Shown in pieces: positions 47,163 through 58,065 of a stretch of DNA of 64,000 nucleotides (its first letter is position 1; every line of letters begins with the position of its first letter). The notes beneath the pieces were generated by a model that did not search any database, was not told the DNA's origin, and was given only the letters and a program-made list of their open reading frames with translations. This stretch comes from Saccharibacillus sp. JS10 (GTDB lineage Bacteria; Bacillota; Bacilli; Paenibacillales; Paenibacillaceae), in assembly GCF_024436065.1 (NCBI RefSeq), contig NZ_JANFNS010000001.1:682001-746000 (forward strand), given 5' to 3'. The translations under genes and the position numbers were made by a program.

Positions 47163-47623
47163 TACGCTTCACGCTTCCCGGCAATTGCGCTCACAGGTTG
47201 TTGCGCCGCTTCTTCGCGGCAATCTTTGCAATAACCAAACACTTCGAATTTATGCTTCACCACTTGGAAATCATCTGGCGATTCGGTCAACTGCATCGGG
47301 CAAAACGTAATCGGATACGTCTTCTCGCACTGCAAACAAATCATATGATGATGGTGATGGTCTTCGCTACAATGCAGCTTGAACTTCACGCCTTCTTCGA
47401 ACACGATCTGCTCCAACACGCTCAGTTCTTGCATCACGCGTAAGTTGCGGTACACAGTATCAAAACTTAGACCTTTGTATTTTTGTCCCATATATTCATA
47501 AACGTCTTTTGCGGACAGATAACCCGGCGCTTCGGCAAATAACTTTGCCAATGTTTTGCGCTGATCCGTAATCCGCAGCCCTTGCTCCGCCATAATCTCG
47601 ATAATACGTTCCGTTGAAAGCAT
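47162..47623 (-). CDS. zur: Fur-family metalloregulator, probably Zur
   Basis: 153 residues. Winged helix ([47 protein letters not shown]), a His-rich [13 protein letters not shown] regulatory region and two CxxC pairs (CLQCEK; YCKDC) for structural zinc. Zur is favoured over Fur or PerR by nearby Zur-like boxes at znuA and a YidD neighbour, but the metal cannot be proven from sequence. GGCGAGG ribosome site. Confidence 0.82.
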   Translation of the reverse strand: MLSTERIIEIMAEQGLRITDQRKTLAKLFAEAPGYLSAKDVYEYMGQKYKGLSFDTVYRNLRVMQELSVLEQIVFEEGVKFKLHCSEDHHHHHMICLQCEKTYPITFCPMQLTESPDDFQVVKHKFEVFGYCKDCREEAAQQPVSAIAGKREA

Positions 47624-47746
47624 CGGTGATCCTCGCCTCCTGCCATTCTTCGCTTTTTCATTAACTTCTTATTCGTAATACCCTTTATTTATAATGCCCC
47701 AAATGACAGGTAGAGTCAATCGGACACCTTTCGGTAGACGTATACG

Positions 47747-47783
47747 AAAAAGCCGATTCCGTCTATCTGGAATCGGCTTTTTG
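47747..47783 (-). terminator. Terminator of the large surface protein gene
   Basis: 14-bp stem AAAAAGCCGATTCC/GGAATCGGCTTTTT with 8-base loop. Confidence 0.9.
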
Positions 47784-47800
47784 ATCTTTAATCTTGCTTA

Positions 47801-50173
47801 TTATTGCTTGACTTGTGGCATTTGGCTAAAGATCAAGTTAACTGCCAAGTTACTGCCTGGAGCTGGTGTGAACTCAAGTTCTACACTTTCAGCGACATTG
47901 CCTGTACGATACAATACGCCAGCTTCATTCGATGTATTCAGTGCCGCGCCTACAAGACCCAGACCTGGTGCAGCCAATTCAACGATTTGACCGTTTACTA
48001 CGATCCAGCCGGCATACTTACCTCCGCGTCCGTTGAACGTAATCAACGTGTTTGGAGCTACATAATCAAGTTTGACTTTGTAAAGCACGCCGAAGTTACC
48101 CAAGTTCGATTCCGGCATATTGTTTGGAGCATCTACACCGACAAGGTTAAGATCGTCGTTATTGTCTCCGATTAGAAGCTTGGTTGGCGTAGCTCCGCCT
48201 ACAGCATCAAATACATTGATGATTTTGGTTGCCAATGGATACGTACCCCGGTTATGAACCCCATCACGTTTTGCAGTTGGCAATACGTTTGCAGCTTCGA
48301 TCGGATCATCACCTGTTGGAATCATCAACGTGCTGTATTTGATCGGCTGCGTTGAATCTACATCAGCAAGAAGCGAGATTACCGTTTTGTTTGCCATCGG
48401 GATTGCATTCAGTTCGGTCAAAATCACTTTGCTTTCGCCTGGTTGAAGCGTCACACTCGAACGTTTTGTTCCTTGAATGATCGCTTGGTGATAACGTTGC
48501 ACCGATACTTTGCCCGCTGCTGTCGCATAAGGGCTTGGTCCACCAAATCCGCTATCAAGCGTACGGATCGTAGTCGGAGTTGCATTGTTATTGGTCGCGA
48601 CGACATACATCGTTACACGCTTGCCTGTATAGTTCGCATGGTGCACCATGAAGCGTACTTTACCGGAAATCGTATCTTCGTATACTTTACCTGTCTCATA
48701 AACAGATTCCGGGCTGTTACTGCGATACAAAGTTACGTCTTCGAACGAATCATAACGATTGACTTTCTTCATCGCTGGGACACTGCCGCCGTCGAATAAG
48801 AATTTTGTTCCGATCGGAATAAAGAGTGCATTGTATTCATCTTGCGTATACAGCACTTCGTCCGTAATCGTGATTGTTTTCGTAAACGTATCTGTCGCTC
48901 CATCTTCGTCAGTAACGGTCAACGTAATATTTTGAGGACCGGCAGTGAAGTAAGCGCCTTTTTGGTTTTCCCATGTACGGCTATTCGCTTCTGGCAACAC
49001 ACCGTCTGGATCATAACTTTGATCCGTGAATGTCACCGGTTCGCCTTGACGGTAAGTGTCTTTGTCTGTGGCGAATTGCGCAACTGGCGGTTGGTTTGGC
49101 GCTTCGACTTTAATTTGTTGCGTGAAAGGATCACTCCATTGTCCTTGAGAATCTTGTACCGAATAAGAAACGGTATACGTTCCCGGATCGGTGAAGATGT
49201 CTTGACGTCCTTCCCAGCGCTCATTCACAATCGCATAACCCGAAGGTGACGACGATTTGGTTTGATACGTGACATTCGTTTCACCCGCAATAATCGTTTG
49301 CGGTTGCACGGTAAACGATGCCGTAGGCTTCGACGAAATCGTCAAAGAGATCGTTTGCGTTTTGTAATCGATTTTGTACGGAATCGCCAGCGCCTTCGTG
49401 ATCGACGTCAACGGAACCATAAACGTATTTTTTTCTTGATACGAAGTGCCTTTCATCTTCGTTGGAACGCCGTTCACGGTATACGTGTCGGTTCCTAATT
49501 TGAAGCGAAGTTCATCGGTACCTTTTTTGATAACCGTTTCTTTTGTTTTCGCGTCGTATGTAAGTTTGAGACCTACGCGGTCAACGAACGAACGAGCTGC
49601 GATATAAGAGACTCCATTCTTTGCAGCCATCGGTTGAGCCGCTGTATAGGTTTGACCGTTTTGATACATTTTGTTTCCGTTGATCGTCAACACCAATTGA
49701 TCCGTTCCAAGCGTCGATGCTGCATCAAACGCTGGAGTTGCTGGTTTATTGGTTGTAGGCGTTTGGGATGGTGTATTGTTTGTGCTTGGTACATTTGCCG
49801 GAGTATTCGTCGTTGGATCAGGCGTACCTTGTGCAGGAATTTCTGGCGTTGCTGGTGTTTCTGTAGAATTCGGCGTAATCGTTGTTTCTTCATCAGTCGG
49901 CGCCGCGTCGTCTGCTGGGACTTCTTCAGCGACCGGAGCATTTTGCTGCGTATTGGCTGGTGCGTTAGCCGCCGGTTGCTCTGCCGATGTTGGAGCGGCA
50001 AGCTTTTCCGAATATGTTTTCGAAGTTCCGTCAGGTTGTACCACTTCTCCTTGTACAACAACCGGTTTATCTTCCGATGTCGAAACTGCTTGCGCCGATG
50101 CTGCTGCCGGCAATACAGCCGCCGCTTGCACGACAACGAGCAATGCGATAATCGTGATTTTCTTTAAATTCAT
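47801..50173 (-). CDS. Large surface protein with Thr/Pro-rich linker, copper-amine-oxidase-N and PKD-like domains
   Basis: 790 residues from ATG 50173 (AAGGGAG upstream). Signal peptide KKITIIALLVVVQAAAVLPAAASA. Residues about 60-150 are low-complexity Thr/Pro/Asn (TNTPANVPSTNNTPSQTPTT). Then a copper-amine-oxidase-N stalk (VSYIAARSFVDRVGLKLTYD; NTFMVPLTSITKALAIPY) and two Ig/PKD-like modules (NERWEGRQDIFTDPGTYTVSYSVQD; AQFATDKDTYRQGEPVTFTDQSYDPDG). The C-terminal about 300 residues are a beta-rich region of unknown family. Likely exported and cell-surface or matrix associated. Confidence 0.82.
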   Translation of the reverse strand: MNLKKITIIALLVVVQAAAVLPAAASAQAVSTSEDKPVVVQGEVVQPDGTSKTYSEKLAAPTSAEQPAANAPANTQQNAPVAEEVPADDAAPTDEETTITPNSTETPATPEIPAQGTPDPTTNTPANVPSTNNTPSQTPTTNKPATPAFDAASTLGTDQLVLTINGNKMYQNGQTYTAAQPMAAKNGVSYIAARSFVDRVGLKLTYDAKTKETVIKKGTDELRFKLGTDTYTVNGVPTKMKGTSYQEKNTFMVPLTSITKALAIPYKIDYKTQTISLTISSKPTASFTVQPQTIIAGETNVTYQTKSSSPSGYAIVNERWEGRQDIFTDPGTYTVSYSVQDSQGQWSDPFTQQIKVEAPNQPPVAQFATDKDTYRQGEPVTFTDQSYDPDGVLPEANSRTWENQKGAYFTAGPQNITLTVTDEDGATDTFTKTITITDEVLYTQDEYNALFIPIGTKFLFDGGSVPAMKKVNRYDSFEDVTLYRSNSPESVYETGKVYEDTISGKVRFMVHHANYTGKRVTMYVVATNNNATPTTIRTLDSGFGGPSPYATAAGKVSVQRYHQAIIQGTKRSSVTLQPGESKVILTELNAIPMANKTVISLLADVDSTQPIKYSTLMIPTGDDPIEAANVLPTAKRDGVHNRGTYPLATKIINVFDAVGGATPTKLLIGDNNDDLNLVGVDAPNNMPESNLGNFGVLYKVKLDYVAPNTLITFNGRGGKYAGWIVVNGQIVELAAPGLGLVGAALNTSNEAGVLYRTGNVAESVELEFTPAPGSNLAVNLIFSQMPQVKQ

Positions 50174-50266
50174 TTTACGACTCCCTTTATATCTGAATTT
50201 GGTCATTCTCTCACTAAACACATACATGTAGACGCAGAAATCGGTTAAAAGTTTCTATGAATTCAT

Positions 50267-50307
50267 AAAAAAAACGACTCTCCTGTAAAAGGAAAAGCCG
50301 CTTTTTG
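50267..50307 (-). terminator. Terminator of pflA
   Basis: Imperfect stem AGCGGCTTTTCCT/AGGAGAGTCGTT followed by TTTTTTT on the minus strand. Confidence 0.65.
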
Positions 50308-50325
50308 TAAACGTTATGCAAGTAT

Positions 50326-51066
50326 TTACTGAAGGTTAGCAACAAGGCGACCGGATTCAACCATTCGATACGCCCACTCGACTTGTTGCTCTGTTGGTGA
50401 AGGAACGTTTTCTAATGGGTATGCTCGACCTAATTCTTTCCATTTGTAAATGCCCATCTGGTGATACGGAAGAATTTCGAATTTTTCGACGCCATGCAAG
50501 GTTCCAATAAATTTCCCCAAATTTCGCAAATGATTTTCGTCATCGTGAATACCCGGTACGAACACATGCCGAACCCACATCTTTTTGCCATGTTCCGATA
50601 GCCATTTTGCGGTATGCAGGGTCTGCTCGTTACTTACGCCAGTCAGCACTCGATGCTCATGATCATCAATATGCTTCAGATCAAGCAAGACAAGATCCGT
50701 GACATCCATTAGTTCGTGTAACTTCTCCGCGTTGTTAAATCCGTTGCTATCGAGCGTGGTATGCAGTCCCCAGCGGGCTTTCACTTCACGGAACACTTCT
50801 GTTACGAATCCGGCTTGCAACGTCGGCTCTCCGCCCGAGATGGTCAGCCCACCGCCCGACGACCGATAATAATGGATATACGGCTCGATTTCAGCCAACA
50901 CCTCTTCGACCGTCACTTCACGCCCTCCGTCAAAATGCCAAGTATCCGGGTTGTGGCAATACTTGCATTTCATCAGGCAGCCTTGCATAAATAACACAAA
51001 GCGAATTCCAGGCCCGTCGACCGTTCCGAACGTTTCCAGTGAATGTATCCGCCCTTTGCGACTCAT
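50326..51066 (-). CDS. pflA: Pyruvate formate-lyase activating enzyme
   Basis: 246 residues. Radical SAM cluster CLMKCKYC (Cys30, 34, 37) followed by GGGLTISGGEPTLQ. Generates the glycyl radical on PflB under anaerobic conditions. 19 bp downstream of pflB; AAGGGTG ribosome site. Confidence 0.95.
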   Translation of the reverse strand: MSRKGRIHSLETFGTVDGPGIRFVLFMQGCLMKCKYCHNPDTWHFDGGREVTVEEVLAEIEPYIHYYRSSGGGLTISGGEPTLQAGFVTEVFREVKARWGLHTTLDSNGFNNAEKLHELMDVTDLVLLDLKHIDDHEHRVLTGVSNEQTLHTAKWLSEHGKKMWVRHVFVPGIHDDENHLRNLGKFIGTLHGVEKFEILPYHQMGIYKWKELGRAYPLENVPSPTEQQVEWAYRMVESGRLVANLQ

Positions 51067-51085
51067 GACTTTTCACCCTTTCTTT

Positions 51086-53350
51086 TTACATATTGGAGTG
51101 GAAAGTACGATGAATCACATCCAATTGTTGTTCGCGCGTCAACTTGATGAAATTCACCGCATACCCAGAAACCCGAATCGTCAATTGCGGATAATTTTCA
51201 GGATGATCCATCGCATCCATCAATTGTTCGCGGTCGAAAACGTTCACGTTCAAGTGATGCCCATGACTGCCGAAATATCCGTCCAACATCGCAACCAGAT
51301 TGCTTTTACGCGTATCTTCTTCTTTGCCCAAAGCTTTCGGTACGATCGAGAACGTATTCGAAATACCGTCAAGGCTTTGTTCGTAAGGAAGCTTCGCAAC
51401 CGAACTCAGTGACGCTAACGCGCCTTTTTTGTCGCGTCCGTGCATCGGGTTTGCGCCCGGTGCAAACGGCTCGCCCGCTTTGCGTCCGTCTGGCGTATTC
51501 CCGGTTTTTTTTCCGTATACGACATTTGATGTGATCGTAAGTACCGATTGCGTCGCAACCGAATCCCGGTACGTTTTGTGTTTGCGAATCATACCCATGA
51601 AGTCCTCGACGAGCTGTACCGCAATCTGGTCGACCCGATCGTCGTTGTTGCCGTAGCATGGATAGTCGCCTTCGATTTCAAAATCGACTGCAATCCCTTG
51701 CTCGTTACGAATCGGTTTTACTTTGGCATATTTGATCGCACTTAACGAATCCGCCGCAACCGATAGCCCCGCAATCCCGCAAGCCATCGTCCGTAGAATG
51801 TCACGGTCGTGCAGCGCCATCTCAATACGTTCGTAGCTATATTTGTCGTGCATATAATGGATAATATTCAGCGCATTCAGATACACTTCCGACAGCCATT
51901 CCATCATCGGCGTATAGCGCTGCATCACTTCGTCATAGTCCAAATATTCGGAAGTGATCGCCGGAAACTCCGGCCCGATCTGTTCACCGGACTTTTCATC
52001 TTTACCGCCGTTGATTGCATACAGTAACGTTTTGGCTAAGTTAGCTCGTGCCCCGAAAAATTGCATTTGTTTCCCGATCCGCATCGCCGATACACAGCAC
52101 GCAATCCCGTAATCGTCACCGTAGATTGGACGCATGAGATCATCGTTTTCGTACTGAATCGAACTGGTTTCAATCGAGACTTTCGCGCAATATTTTTTGA
52201 ACGCATCCGGCATTTGTTCCGACCATAATACGGTTAAGTTAGGTTCTGGTGCAGGGCCTAGATTATATAAAGTGTGCAAAAAGCGGAAACTGTTTTGCGT
52301 CACTCGAGTCGTGCCGTCTTCAGCCATGCCGCCGATCGATTCCGTTACCCATGTTGGGTCGCCGCTGAACAATTCGTTATAATCCGGTGTGCGCAAAAAT
52401 TTGACGATACGCAGCTTCATCACGAAATGATCGACCAATTCTTGCGCTTGTTCTTCCGTTAACGTTCCTTCGGCAAGATCGCGCTGAATATAAATATCGA
52501 GGAAGGAAGACACGCGTCCAAGTGACATCGCCGCTCCGTTTTGTTCTTTGACCGCAGCCAGATAGCCGAAGTACACCCATTGGAACGCTTCTTTTGCCGT
52601 CGTTGCAGGTTGGGAAATATCGATTTCGTGCATGTTCGCCATTTGTTTCAATTCACCCAGTGCGCGGTATTGCTCCGAAATTTCTTCACGCAATCGAATC
52701 GTCGCTTCGTCCATCCCTTCTCCGACGGTTTCGTTATGTTCATGTTGTTTTTGTTTCATCAAAAAATCGACGCCATACAATGCCACGCGGCGATAATCGC
52801 CGATGATCCGTCCGCGACCATAAGCATCCGGCAGCCCCGTTACGATACCCGATTTTCTAGCGGCACGAATTTCCGGCGTATAGGCGTCAAACACTCCTTG
52901 ATTATGCGTTTTGCGAATATTCGTGAAAATATCAATGATCGATTGAGGCACTTCAAAACCGTAAGCTTTACAAGCGTCGATCACCATCCGAATACCACCG
53001 TAAGGTTGAATTAAACGTTTAAACGGTTCATCTGTCTGCACGCCTACAATTTGTTCTTTGGTTTTGTCCAAATAACCTGCGTGATGCGACGTAATCGATC
53101 CCGGCGTGTTTACATCAACGTCCCAGACGCCGCCGCGTTCCCGTTCTTCTTTCGACAATTGAGATACGATCTTCCATAGTTCTTGTGTAGCTGTAGTCGC
53201 GCCAACCAAAAATTGTTCGTTTCCGGTATAAGGCGTAATATTTTCATCGATGAAGTTTTTGGTGTCAACATAAGTCATCCATTTGCCCGGTTTGAATGTT
53301 CTCCAAGCTTCGCGATGTAGATCGGTCATTTCTTTTTCTATAATCGACAT
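51086..53350 (-). CDS. pflB: Formate C-acetyltransferase (pyruvate formate-lyase)
   Basis: 754 residues. Catalytic Cys-Cys pair in [15 protein letters not shown] and glycyl-radical motif [13 protein letters not shown] near the C-terminus (Gly729). Converts pyruvate plus CoA to acetyl-CoA and formate without oxygen. GGAGG ribosome site. Two FNR-type palindromes lie upstream. First gene of pflB-pflA. Confidence 0.97.
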   Translation of the reverse strand: MSIIEKEMTDLHREAWRTFKPGKWMTYVDTKNFIDENITPYTGNEQFLVGATTATQELWKIVSQLSKEERERGGVWDVDVNTPGSITSHHAGYLDKTKEQIVGVQTDEPFKRLIQPYGGIRMVIDACKAYGFEVPQSIIDIFTNIRKTHNQGVFDAYTPEIRAARKSGIVTGLPDAYGRGRIIGDYRRVALYGVDFLMKQKQHEHNETVGEGMDEATIRLREEISEQYRALGELKQMANMHEIDISQPATTAKEAFQWVYFGYLAAVKEQNGAAMSLGRVSSFLDIYIQRDLAEGTLTEEQAQELVDHFVMKLRIVKFLRTPDYNELFSGDPTWVTESIGGMAEDGTTRVTQNSFRFLHTLYNLGPAPEPNLTVLWSEQMPDAFKKYCAKVSIETSSIQYENDDLMRPIYGDDYGIACCVSAMRIGKQMQFFGARANLAKTLLYAINGGKDEKSGEQIGPEFPAITSEYLDYDEVMQRYTPMMEWLSEVYLNALNIIHYMHDKYSYERIEMALHDRDILRTMACGIAGLSVAADSLSAIKYAKVKPIRNEQGIAVDFEIEGDYPCYGNNDDRVDQIAVQLVEDFMGMIRKHKTYRDSVATQSVLTITSNVVYGKKTGNTPDGRKAGEPFAPGANPMHGRDKKGALASLSSVAKLPYEQSLDGISNTFSIVPKALGKEEDTRKSNLVAMLDGYFGSHGHHLNVNVFDREQLMDAMDHPENYPQLTIRVSGYAVNFIKLTREQQLDVIHRTFHSNM

Positions 53351-53377
53351 GAGATAACCTCCATTTAATATAGATTA

Positions 53378-53393
53378 GGTGAAAAATATCACA
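53378..53393. promoter_or_regulatory. FNR/CRP-type box near pflB
   Basis: GGTGA-N6-TCACA, one mismatch from TGTGA-N6-TCACA, 28-43 bp before the pflB start. Confidence 0.6.
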
Positions 53394-53461
53394 TTCGTTG
53401 TTGCGGAAAAGAATCAAGCATCTTTCATGTCTTTATTATGCCTCTATTGCAGTTTGGAAGA

Positions 53462-53477
53462 TGTGAGATTTATCACA
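53462..53477. promoter_or_regulatory. FNR/CRP-type box upstream of pflB
   Basis: Perfect TGTGA-GATTTA-TCACA, 112-127 bp before pflB and just beyond the adhE terminator. Confidence 0.7.
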
Positions 53478-53494
53478 CCTGCGTCTATGGGAAA

Positions 53495-53541
53495 GAAAAA
53501 GCGACGTCATCTACTAAAGTAGATACGCCGCTTCTTTTTGT
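53495..53541 (-). terminator. Terminator of adhE
   Basis: Long stem AAAAAGCG-CGT-ATCTACT paired with AGTAGAT-CGCT-TTTTT. Confidence 0.88.
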
Positions 53542-56153
53542 TATTCGAATCGACCGTAAAACGCATCCCGGTACACTTCGGCAAGCTCGGTCACTAAAGG
53601 CAACTTTGGATTTGCTGTGGTGCATTGGTCTTCAAACGCACGGTCTGCCAAGTAATCGACGCGAGATTCGAACTGTTTGGAATCAAAGCCTAGTTCTTGG
53701 AACGTCGCAGGAATCCCCAACTTTTCATTCAATTCACGAATCGCTTGAATCAGACTGTTCACGCCTTCTTCTGTCGTTTTCGCAGGCAGCCCCAAGATAC
53801 GCGCAATCTCTGCATAGCGTTCATCCGCAACAAAGTGCGAATATTTCGGGAACGAAGCGAATTTGGTCGGTTTTTTCGCGTTGTAGCGAATCACGTGCGG
53901 CATCAAGATCGCATTGGTGCGACCGTGAGCCGTATGATATTCGCCGCCCCATTTGTGCGCCAGACTGTGATTGATCCCAAGGAACGCGTTGGCAAATGCC
54001 ATACCGGCTAACGTCGAAGCATTGTGCATTTTTTCGCGCGCTAGCGGATCTGCGGTTGATGCCGATTTTTCCAAGTTCGCAAACACGAGTTGAATCGCTT
54101 TGATCGCCAGCCCGTCGCTAAAATCACTTGCCATAACGGAGACATAAGCTTCAATCGCGTGAGTCAGTACATCCATACCGGTATCTGCTACCGCAACTTT
54201 AGGCAACGTGTATACAAAGACCGGATCGATAATCGCTACGTCAGGAGTCAGTTCGTAATCCGCTAAAGGATATTTAGTGTTGCCTTTTTCTTTATCTGTA
54301 ATAACTGCAAAAGATGTGACTTCCGAACCTGTGCCCGACGTTGTTGGAATCGCGACGAATTTCGCTTTTCGACCCAGGCGCGGGTATTTGTAGATCCGTT
54401 TGCGAATATCCATAAACTTTTGCTTCAAATCGTCGAACTGCGTATCCGGGTATTCGTAAAATAGCCACATTCCTTTTGCCGCATCCATGGGTGAGCCGCC
54501 GCCAAGCGCAATAATGCAGTCCGGTTGGAAACGTTCCATCATCGCGCGCCCACGTTCGACCGTTGCTGTAGATGGATCTGGCTCGACTTCGGAGAACACT
54601 TCGATCGCAACCGGCATTTGGCGTTGGCGCAGATAATGTTCAACACGTTCTACATAACCGAGTTGTACCATCATCGGATCGGTCACGATAGCGACGCGTG
54701 TAATATCCGGCATTTTGCTCAAGTATTGCGTCGAATTTTTTTCAAAATAGATTTTGTCCGGAATTTTGAACCACTGCATATTCACCGTACGCCGCGCCAC
54801 CCTTTTCACATTGATTAAGTTGACTGCCGATACATTCGAAGACGTAGAATTTCGTCCGTAAGAGCCGCAACCGAGTGTCAGCGAAGGCAAGTTGGTATTG
54901 TAAATATCACCGATTGCACCATGCGTCGAAGGCGAGTTTACGATAATGCGTCCGGTTTGCAGACGATCTGCGAAGCGCTGAATAACAGCATCGTCATTGG
55001 AATGAATCGCGGACGAGTGTCCCATCCCGCCAAATTCGACGATCTCTGCGGCGCGAGCGATACCTTCGTCTGCTGTTTTCACTTTGTAACAAGCAAGGAT
55101 CGGGCTTAACTTTTCTGCCGATAATGGATATTTGGTTCCGACGCCTTCAATCTCAGCAACTAAAATTTGCGTATTTGCCGGAACTTTGATGCCTGCCATC
55201 TCTGCGATCTTTACTGCCGATTGACCGACAATCGCTGGATTGACCGCACATTTTTCGATATTCATAACGCTTGGAGTAAGTTTGGCGATTTCGTCTTTGC
55301 TTAAAAAGTAGCAGTTACTTGCGATCATTTTCTTTTTGACCTTTTCGAAAATCGGTTCTTCGATAATGACCGCTTGCTCAGATGCGCAGATCATGCCGTT
55401 ATCAAAAGATTTAGACAAGACTAAATCCGTAACCGCTTGATCGATATCGGCTGTTTTTTCAATAAAAGCAGGAACGTTGCCGGGACCTACGCCAAGCGCC
55501 GGTTTGCCGCAGCTGTATGCCGCACGAACCATCGCACCGCCTCCTGTCGCCAAAATCAGTGCGACATCCCGGTGATTCATCAGCAGATTCGTTTTGTCCA
55601 TCGACGGATTTTCAATCCATTGGATACACCCTTCCGGCGCTCCAGCCGCTACCGCAGCATCATGCAAAATACGTGCCGCTTCTGAGCTGCACAATTGAGC
55701 CGACGGATGAAATCCGAAAATGATCGGGTTCCGCGTTTTGATGGCAATCAAAGCTTTGAACATGGTCGTTGACGTCGGGTTCGTAACCGGAGTGATCCCC
55801 ATAATGATGCCGACAGGCTCGGCAATTTTCTGGAACTGATCGTATTCGTTGTCTTCAATGACGCCGACGGTTTTATCGTTTTTGATATTATGATAAATAC
55901 TTTCGGTCGCGAATAAATTTTTGGTGATTTTATCTTCATATACACCGCGTTTTGTTTCTTCGATTGCCATCTTGGCAAGTCTCATATGTTGATCCAGACC
56001 CGCCAAAGCCATTGCTTGTACGACGGTATCGATTTGCTGCTGATCCATCTGCATAAAAGAGTGCTGCGCTGCATTTGCGGTATTAATTAATTGTTGAATT
56101 TCTTGTTCAGCGGTCGGTGTCACAGTACGGGCGGCTTCGTTTTTCACTGCCAT
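53541..56153 (-). CDS. adhE: Bifunctional acetaldehyde-CoA/alcohol dehydrogenase AdhE
   Basis: 870 residues from ATG 56153, where GAGGAGG is 9 bases upstream; an in-frame TTG at 56171 lies inside that site. N-terminal ALDH domain (catalytic Cys in [15 protein letters not shown]), then an iron-dependent ADH domain ([42 protein letters not shown] with metal His). Reduces acetyl-CoA to ethanol with NADH, the electron sink for the PFL route. Divergent from fnr with an FNR box between. Confidence 0.96.
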   Translation of the reverse strand: MAVKNEAARTVTPTAEQEIQQLINTANAAQHSFMQMDQQQIDTVVQAMALAGLDQHMRLAKMAIEETKRGVYEDKITKNLFATESIYHNIKNDKTVGVIEDNEYDQFQKIAEPVGIIMGITPVTNPTSTTMFKALIAIKTRNPIIFGFHPSAQLCSSEAARILHDAAVAAGAPEGCIQWIENPSMDKTNLLMNHRDVALILATGGGAMVRAAYSCGKPALGVGPGNVPAFIEKTADIDQAVTDLVLSKSFDNGMICASEQAVIIEEPIFEKVKKKMIASNCYFLSKDEIAKLTPSVMNIEKCAVNPAIVGQSAVKIAEMAGIKVPANTQILVAEIEGVGTKYPLSAEKLSPILACYKVKTADEGIARAAEIVEFGGMGHSSAIHSNDDAVIQRFADRLQTGRIIVNSPSTHGAIGDIYNTNLPSLTLGCGSYGRNSTSSNVSAVNLINVKRVARRTVNMQWFKIPDKIYFEKNSTQYLSKMPDITRVAIVTDPMMVQLGYVERVEHYLRQRQMPVAIEVFSEVEPDPSTATVERGRAMMERFQPDCIIALGGGSPMDAAKGMWLFYEYPDTQFDDLKQKFMDIRKRIYKYPRLGRKAKFVAIPTTSGTGSEVTSFAVITDKEKGNTKYPLADYELTPDVAIIDPVFVYTLPKVAVADTGMDVLTHAIEAYVSVMASDFSDGLAIKAIQLVFANLEKSASTADPLAREKMHNASTLAGMAFANAFLGINHSLAHKWGGEYHTAHGRTNAILMPHVIRYNAKKPTKFASFPKYSHFVADERYAEIARILGLPAKTTEEGVNSLIQAIRELNEKLGIPATFQELGFDSKQFESRVDYLADRAFEDQCTTANPKLPLVTELAEVYRDAFYGRFE

Positions 56154-56228
56154 GTCCCTCATCCTCCTCAAGATGCGTAAGTGGTTGTCTCTACACCACG
56201 AATCGTATCACAAGGCTTTTGAGTATAA

Positions 56229-56244
56229 TGTGAAAAAAATCACA
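56229..56244. promoter_or_regulatory. FNR/CRP-type box upstream of adhE
   Basis: Perfect TGTGA-AAAAAA-TCACA, 76 bp before the adhE start. Confidence 0.72.
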
Positions 56245-56350
56245 TATAAATCTTTTTAAATAATTATTTTTGAAAGTCCCAAATTTTTTACAAAAATCAT
56301 GCTTTGATCAATTGACAAAATGCGTATTTTGCGTCATGATACAACTATAA

Positions 56351-56366
56351 AGTGAAAAAAGTCACA
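56351..56366. promoter_or_regulatory. FNR/CRP-type box upstream of fnr
   Basis: AGTGA-AAAAAG-TCACA, one mismatch, 52-67 bp before the fnr start; fits autoregulation. Confidence 0.62.
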
Positions 56367-56417
56367 ATGTTGACGGATGTTTAACCAATTTGCGTTTACG
56401 CCAAGGAGATGTAGATC

Positions 56418-57134
56418 ATGGGCTTATACCACCAGGCTACCGACTACCGAGGAAACACCGGAAGTTTTTCTGAGACCAATATGAAGCATTTAAAAGATAT
56501 CATGAAAGATCGGATGTTTGAGGAAGGTTCGCATTTGTTTTGGGAAAGCGATGTTGCCGACAAGCTTTTTTATATCAAAAAAGGCAGAGTCAAATTAACC
56601 AAATCGACTGACGAAGGCAAAGAAATGATTCTGTATATGTATCAGACCGATGATATGCTGGGACAAGCCGATCTTTTTTCTAGCGCTCAACATAGCTTCA
56701 CTGCCGAAGTGATCGAAGATACCGAAGTTGGCGTTATCGAACATAAAGACTTGGAGATGCTGATCTGTCAGCATGGTGATTTTGCGATCGATTTTATGAA
56801 ATGGATGGGTATTCATCACCGATTAACGCAAACGAAATTTCGTGATCTTATGATGTACGGCAAACCGGGTGCGCTCTGCTCGACGCTGATTCGATTGGGC
56901 AATACATATGGCGAGCCACATGCTCAAGGCACACTGATTCAAAAAAAGATCACGCATACCGACCTATCGAACATGATTGGAGCGACGCGTGAAAGTGTAA
57001 ACCGGATGTTAAGCGATCTTCGTAAAAAAGGCGCGGTCGATTACGAAAACGGTTTGATTATTATTACGAACCTTACGATCCTGCAAGAAATTTGCCACTG
57101 CGAGCATTGCCCTAATGAAATATGCCGGATCTAA
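56418..57134 (+). CDS. fnr: FNR-type oxygen-sensing regulator (Crp/Fnr family, C-terminal Fe-S cysteines)
   Basis: 238 residues. Cyclic-nucleotide-type beta-roll at 25-140, dimer helix, then winged HTH HTDLSNMIGATRESVNRMLSDLRKKG (180-205). The C-terminus CHCEHCPNEIC places Cys at 226, 228, 231 and 236; the CxxCxxxxC part matches the Bacillus FNR [4Fe-4S] site, with Asp143 (FRDLMMYG) as likely fourth ligand. Activates anaerobic genes; four palindromes of its type lie at pflB, adhE and fnr. AAGGAG ribosome site. Confidence 0.92.
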   Translation: MGLYHQATDYRGNTGSFSETNMKHLKDIMKDRMFEEGSHLFWESDVADKLFYIKKGRVKLTKSTDEGKEMILYMYQTDDMLGQADLFSSAQHSFTAEVIEDTEVGVIEHKDLEMLICQHGDFAIDFMKWMGIHHRLTQTKFRDLMMYGKPGALCSTLIRLGNTYGEPHAQGTLIQKKITHTDLSNMIGATRESVNRMLSDLRKKGAVDYENGLIIITNLTILQEICHCEHCPNEICRI

Positions 57135-57146
57135 ACGGTCCGGCAG
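57122..57146. other. Hairpin between convergent fnr and the 248-aa gene
   Basis: Stem TGCCGGA/TCCGGCA with 9-11 base loop covering the fnr stop, without a strong T-run. Weak terminator. Confidence 0.55.
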
Positions 57147-57157
57147 TGTCACTTTAT

Positions 57158-57904
57158 TCATCTACGTTCCAATGTCAGCTCTACATAATCCCCCGGCTGC
57201 AAAGGCATATCCAATCCTCGACTCCGATTTAATTCTTTTCCGTTCACTTTGAGTACCCAAATTTCTCGCGGTTTCGCCATATACCCTTCTTCGGTATCGG
57301 GATTGGCTTTCACTAATCGAATCGCGCGATCATTATCGGACATCGTGACCAGACCGCTTGCTTTGAGCACATCGCGTACCATCGTTCCTTCTTTGTAAGG
57401 ATGGGCATAAGAACCATTTAGCGAAGCGTTAAGCTCTCCCCCACTGATCAACAAGGTGTTAACGGGCTCTCCGTCTTCCCCTGGTGCTTCGACGTACAAT
57501 AAAATCTCGTCTCCGGCAGCAACCCGCGTACTGAATTGATCTCTCGGAATTTCTTTGCCATTTTGCTTCACAGCCCAGAATAGCTCAGAATGCAGCTCCG
57601 TGTCGTCAACCGACGTAATTTGTCCTTCATTATCAAATTGAACAATCCCGCTTCGCTCTAGCGCATCACGGATTGTATCTTCTGTTCGGTACGAACTCAC
57701 TAGCGATCGGTTCTCATTTGGCATATAAATGCCTCCATCGACCACCAATCTAAAATTTTCGCCGCTGCTAACTTCGGCTTCCGCTTTTTTTCCCGCTGAA
57801 GGTTGACGAAGAAATACGGCTGTTACGGCTACTGCAATAATAAGTAACACGGCAAGCACAAACAGCAAAATTCGCTGATCGGGCAGCTTGATTTTTGTCC
57901 GCAT
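57158..57904 (-). CDS. Membrane-anchored extracellular protein with repeated ubiquitin-like domains
   Basis: 248 residues from ATG 57904 (AAAGGA 10 bases upstream). A single N-terminal membrane helix (ILLFVLAVLLIIAVAVTAVFLRQ), then two similar segments: LVVDGGIYMPNENRS...TEDTIRDALERSGIVQF...AVKQNGKEI and LLISGGELNASLNGS...EGTMVRDVLKASGLVTM...LKVNGKEL. These resemble small beta-grasp domains (DUF4430/transcobalamin-like or SLBB). Both end in a DxIxLYV/DYVELTL turn. Surface or wall role likely; ligand unknown. Confidence 0.7.
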   Translation of the reverse strand: MRTKIKLPDQRILLFVLAVLLIIAVAVTAVFLRQPSAGKKAEAEVSSGENFRLVVDGGIYMPNENRSLVSSYRTEDTIRDALERSGIVQFDNEGQITSVDDTELHSELFWAVKQNGKEIPRDQFSTRVAAGDEILLYVEAPGEDGEPVNTLLISGGELNASLNGSYAHPYKEGTMVRDVLKASGLVTMSDNDRAIRLVKANPDTEEGYMAKPREIWVLKVNGKELNRSRGLDMPLQPGDYVELTLERR

Positions 57905-58017
57905 AGGCTCCCGTTCCTTTCTGTAAAACATCGACTGGGTTAAATCCACCCATTTATTTTATTGTAACAAAACCGCGACTGTTTTCTCAAACGATTGAGA
58001 TGAAAATCTTTTATTCC

Positions 58018-58055
58018 ATAAAAAAAGAACCTCTTCGTTTCCAAAGAAGTTCTTG
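58018..58055 (-). terminator. Terminator of the HxlR gene
   Basis: Stem AAGAAC-TCTTTG/CGAAGA-GTTCTT, then TTTTTTT on the minus strand. Confidence 0.85.
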
Positions 58056-58065
58056 CAATGATTCT

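Noticed and set aside
49749-50231. Long plus-strand reading frames opposite the surface-protein gene
   Set aside because: They mirror the Thr/Pro/Ala-rich linker and signal peptide of the minus-strand gene and lack ribosome sites.
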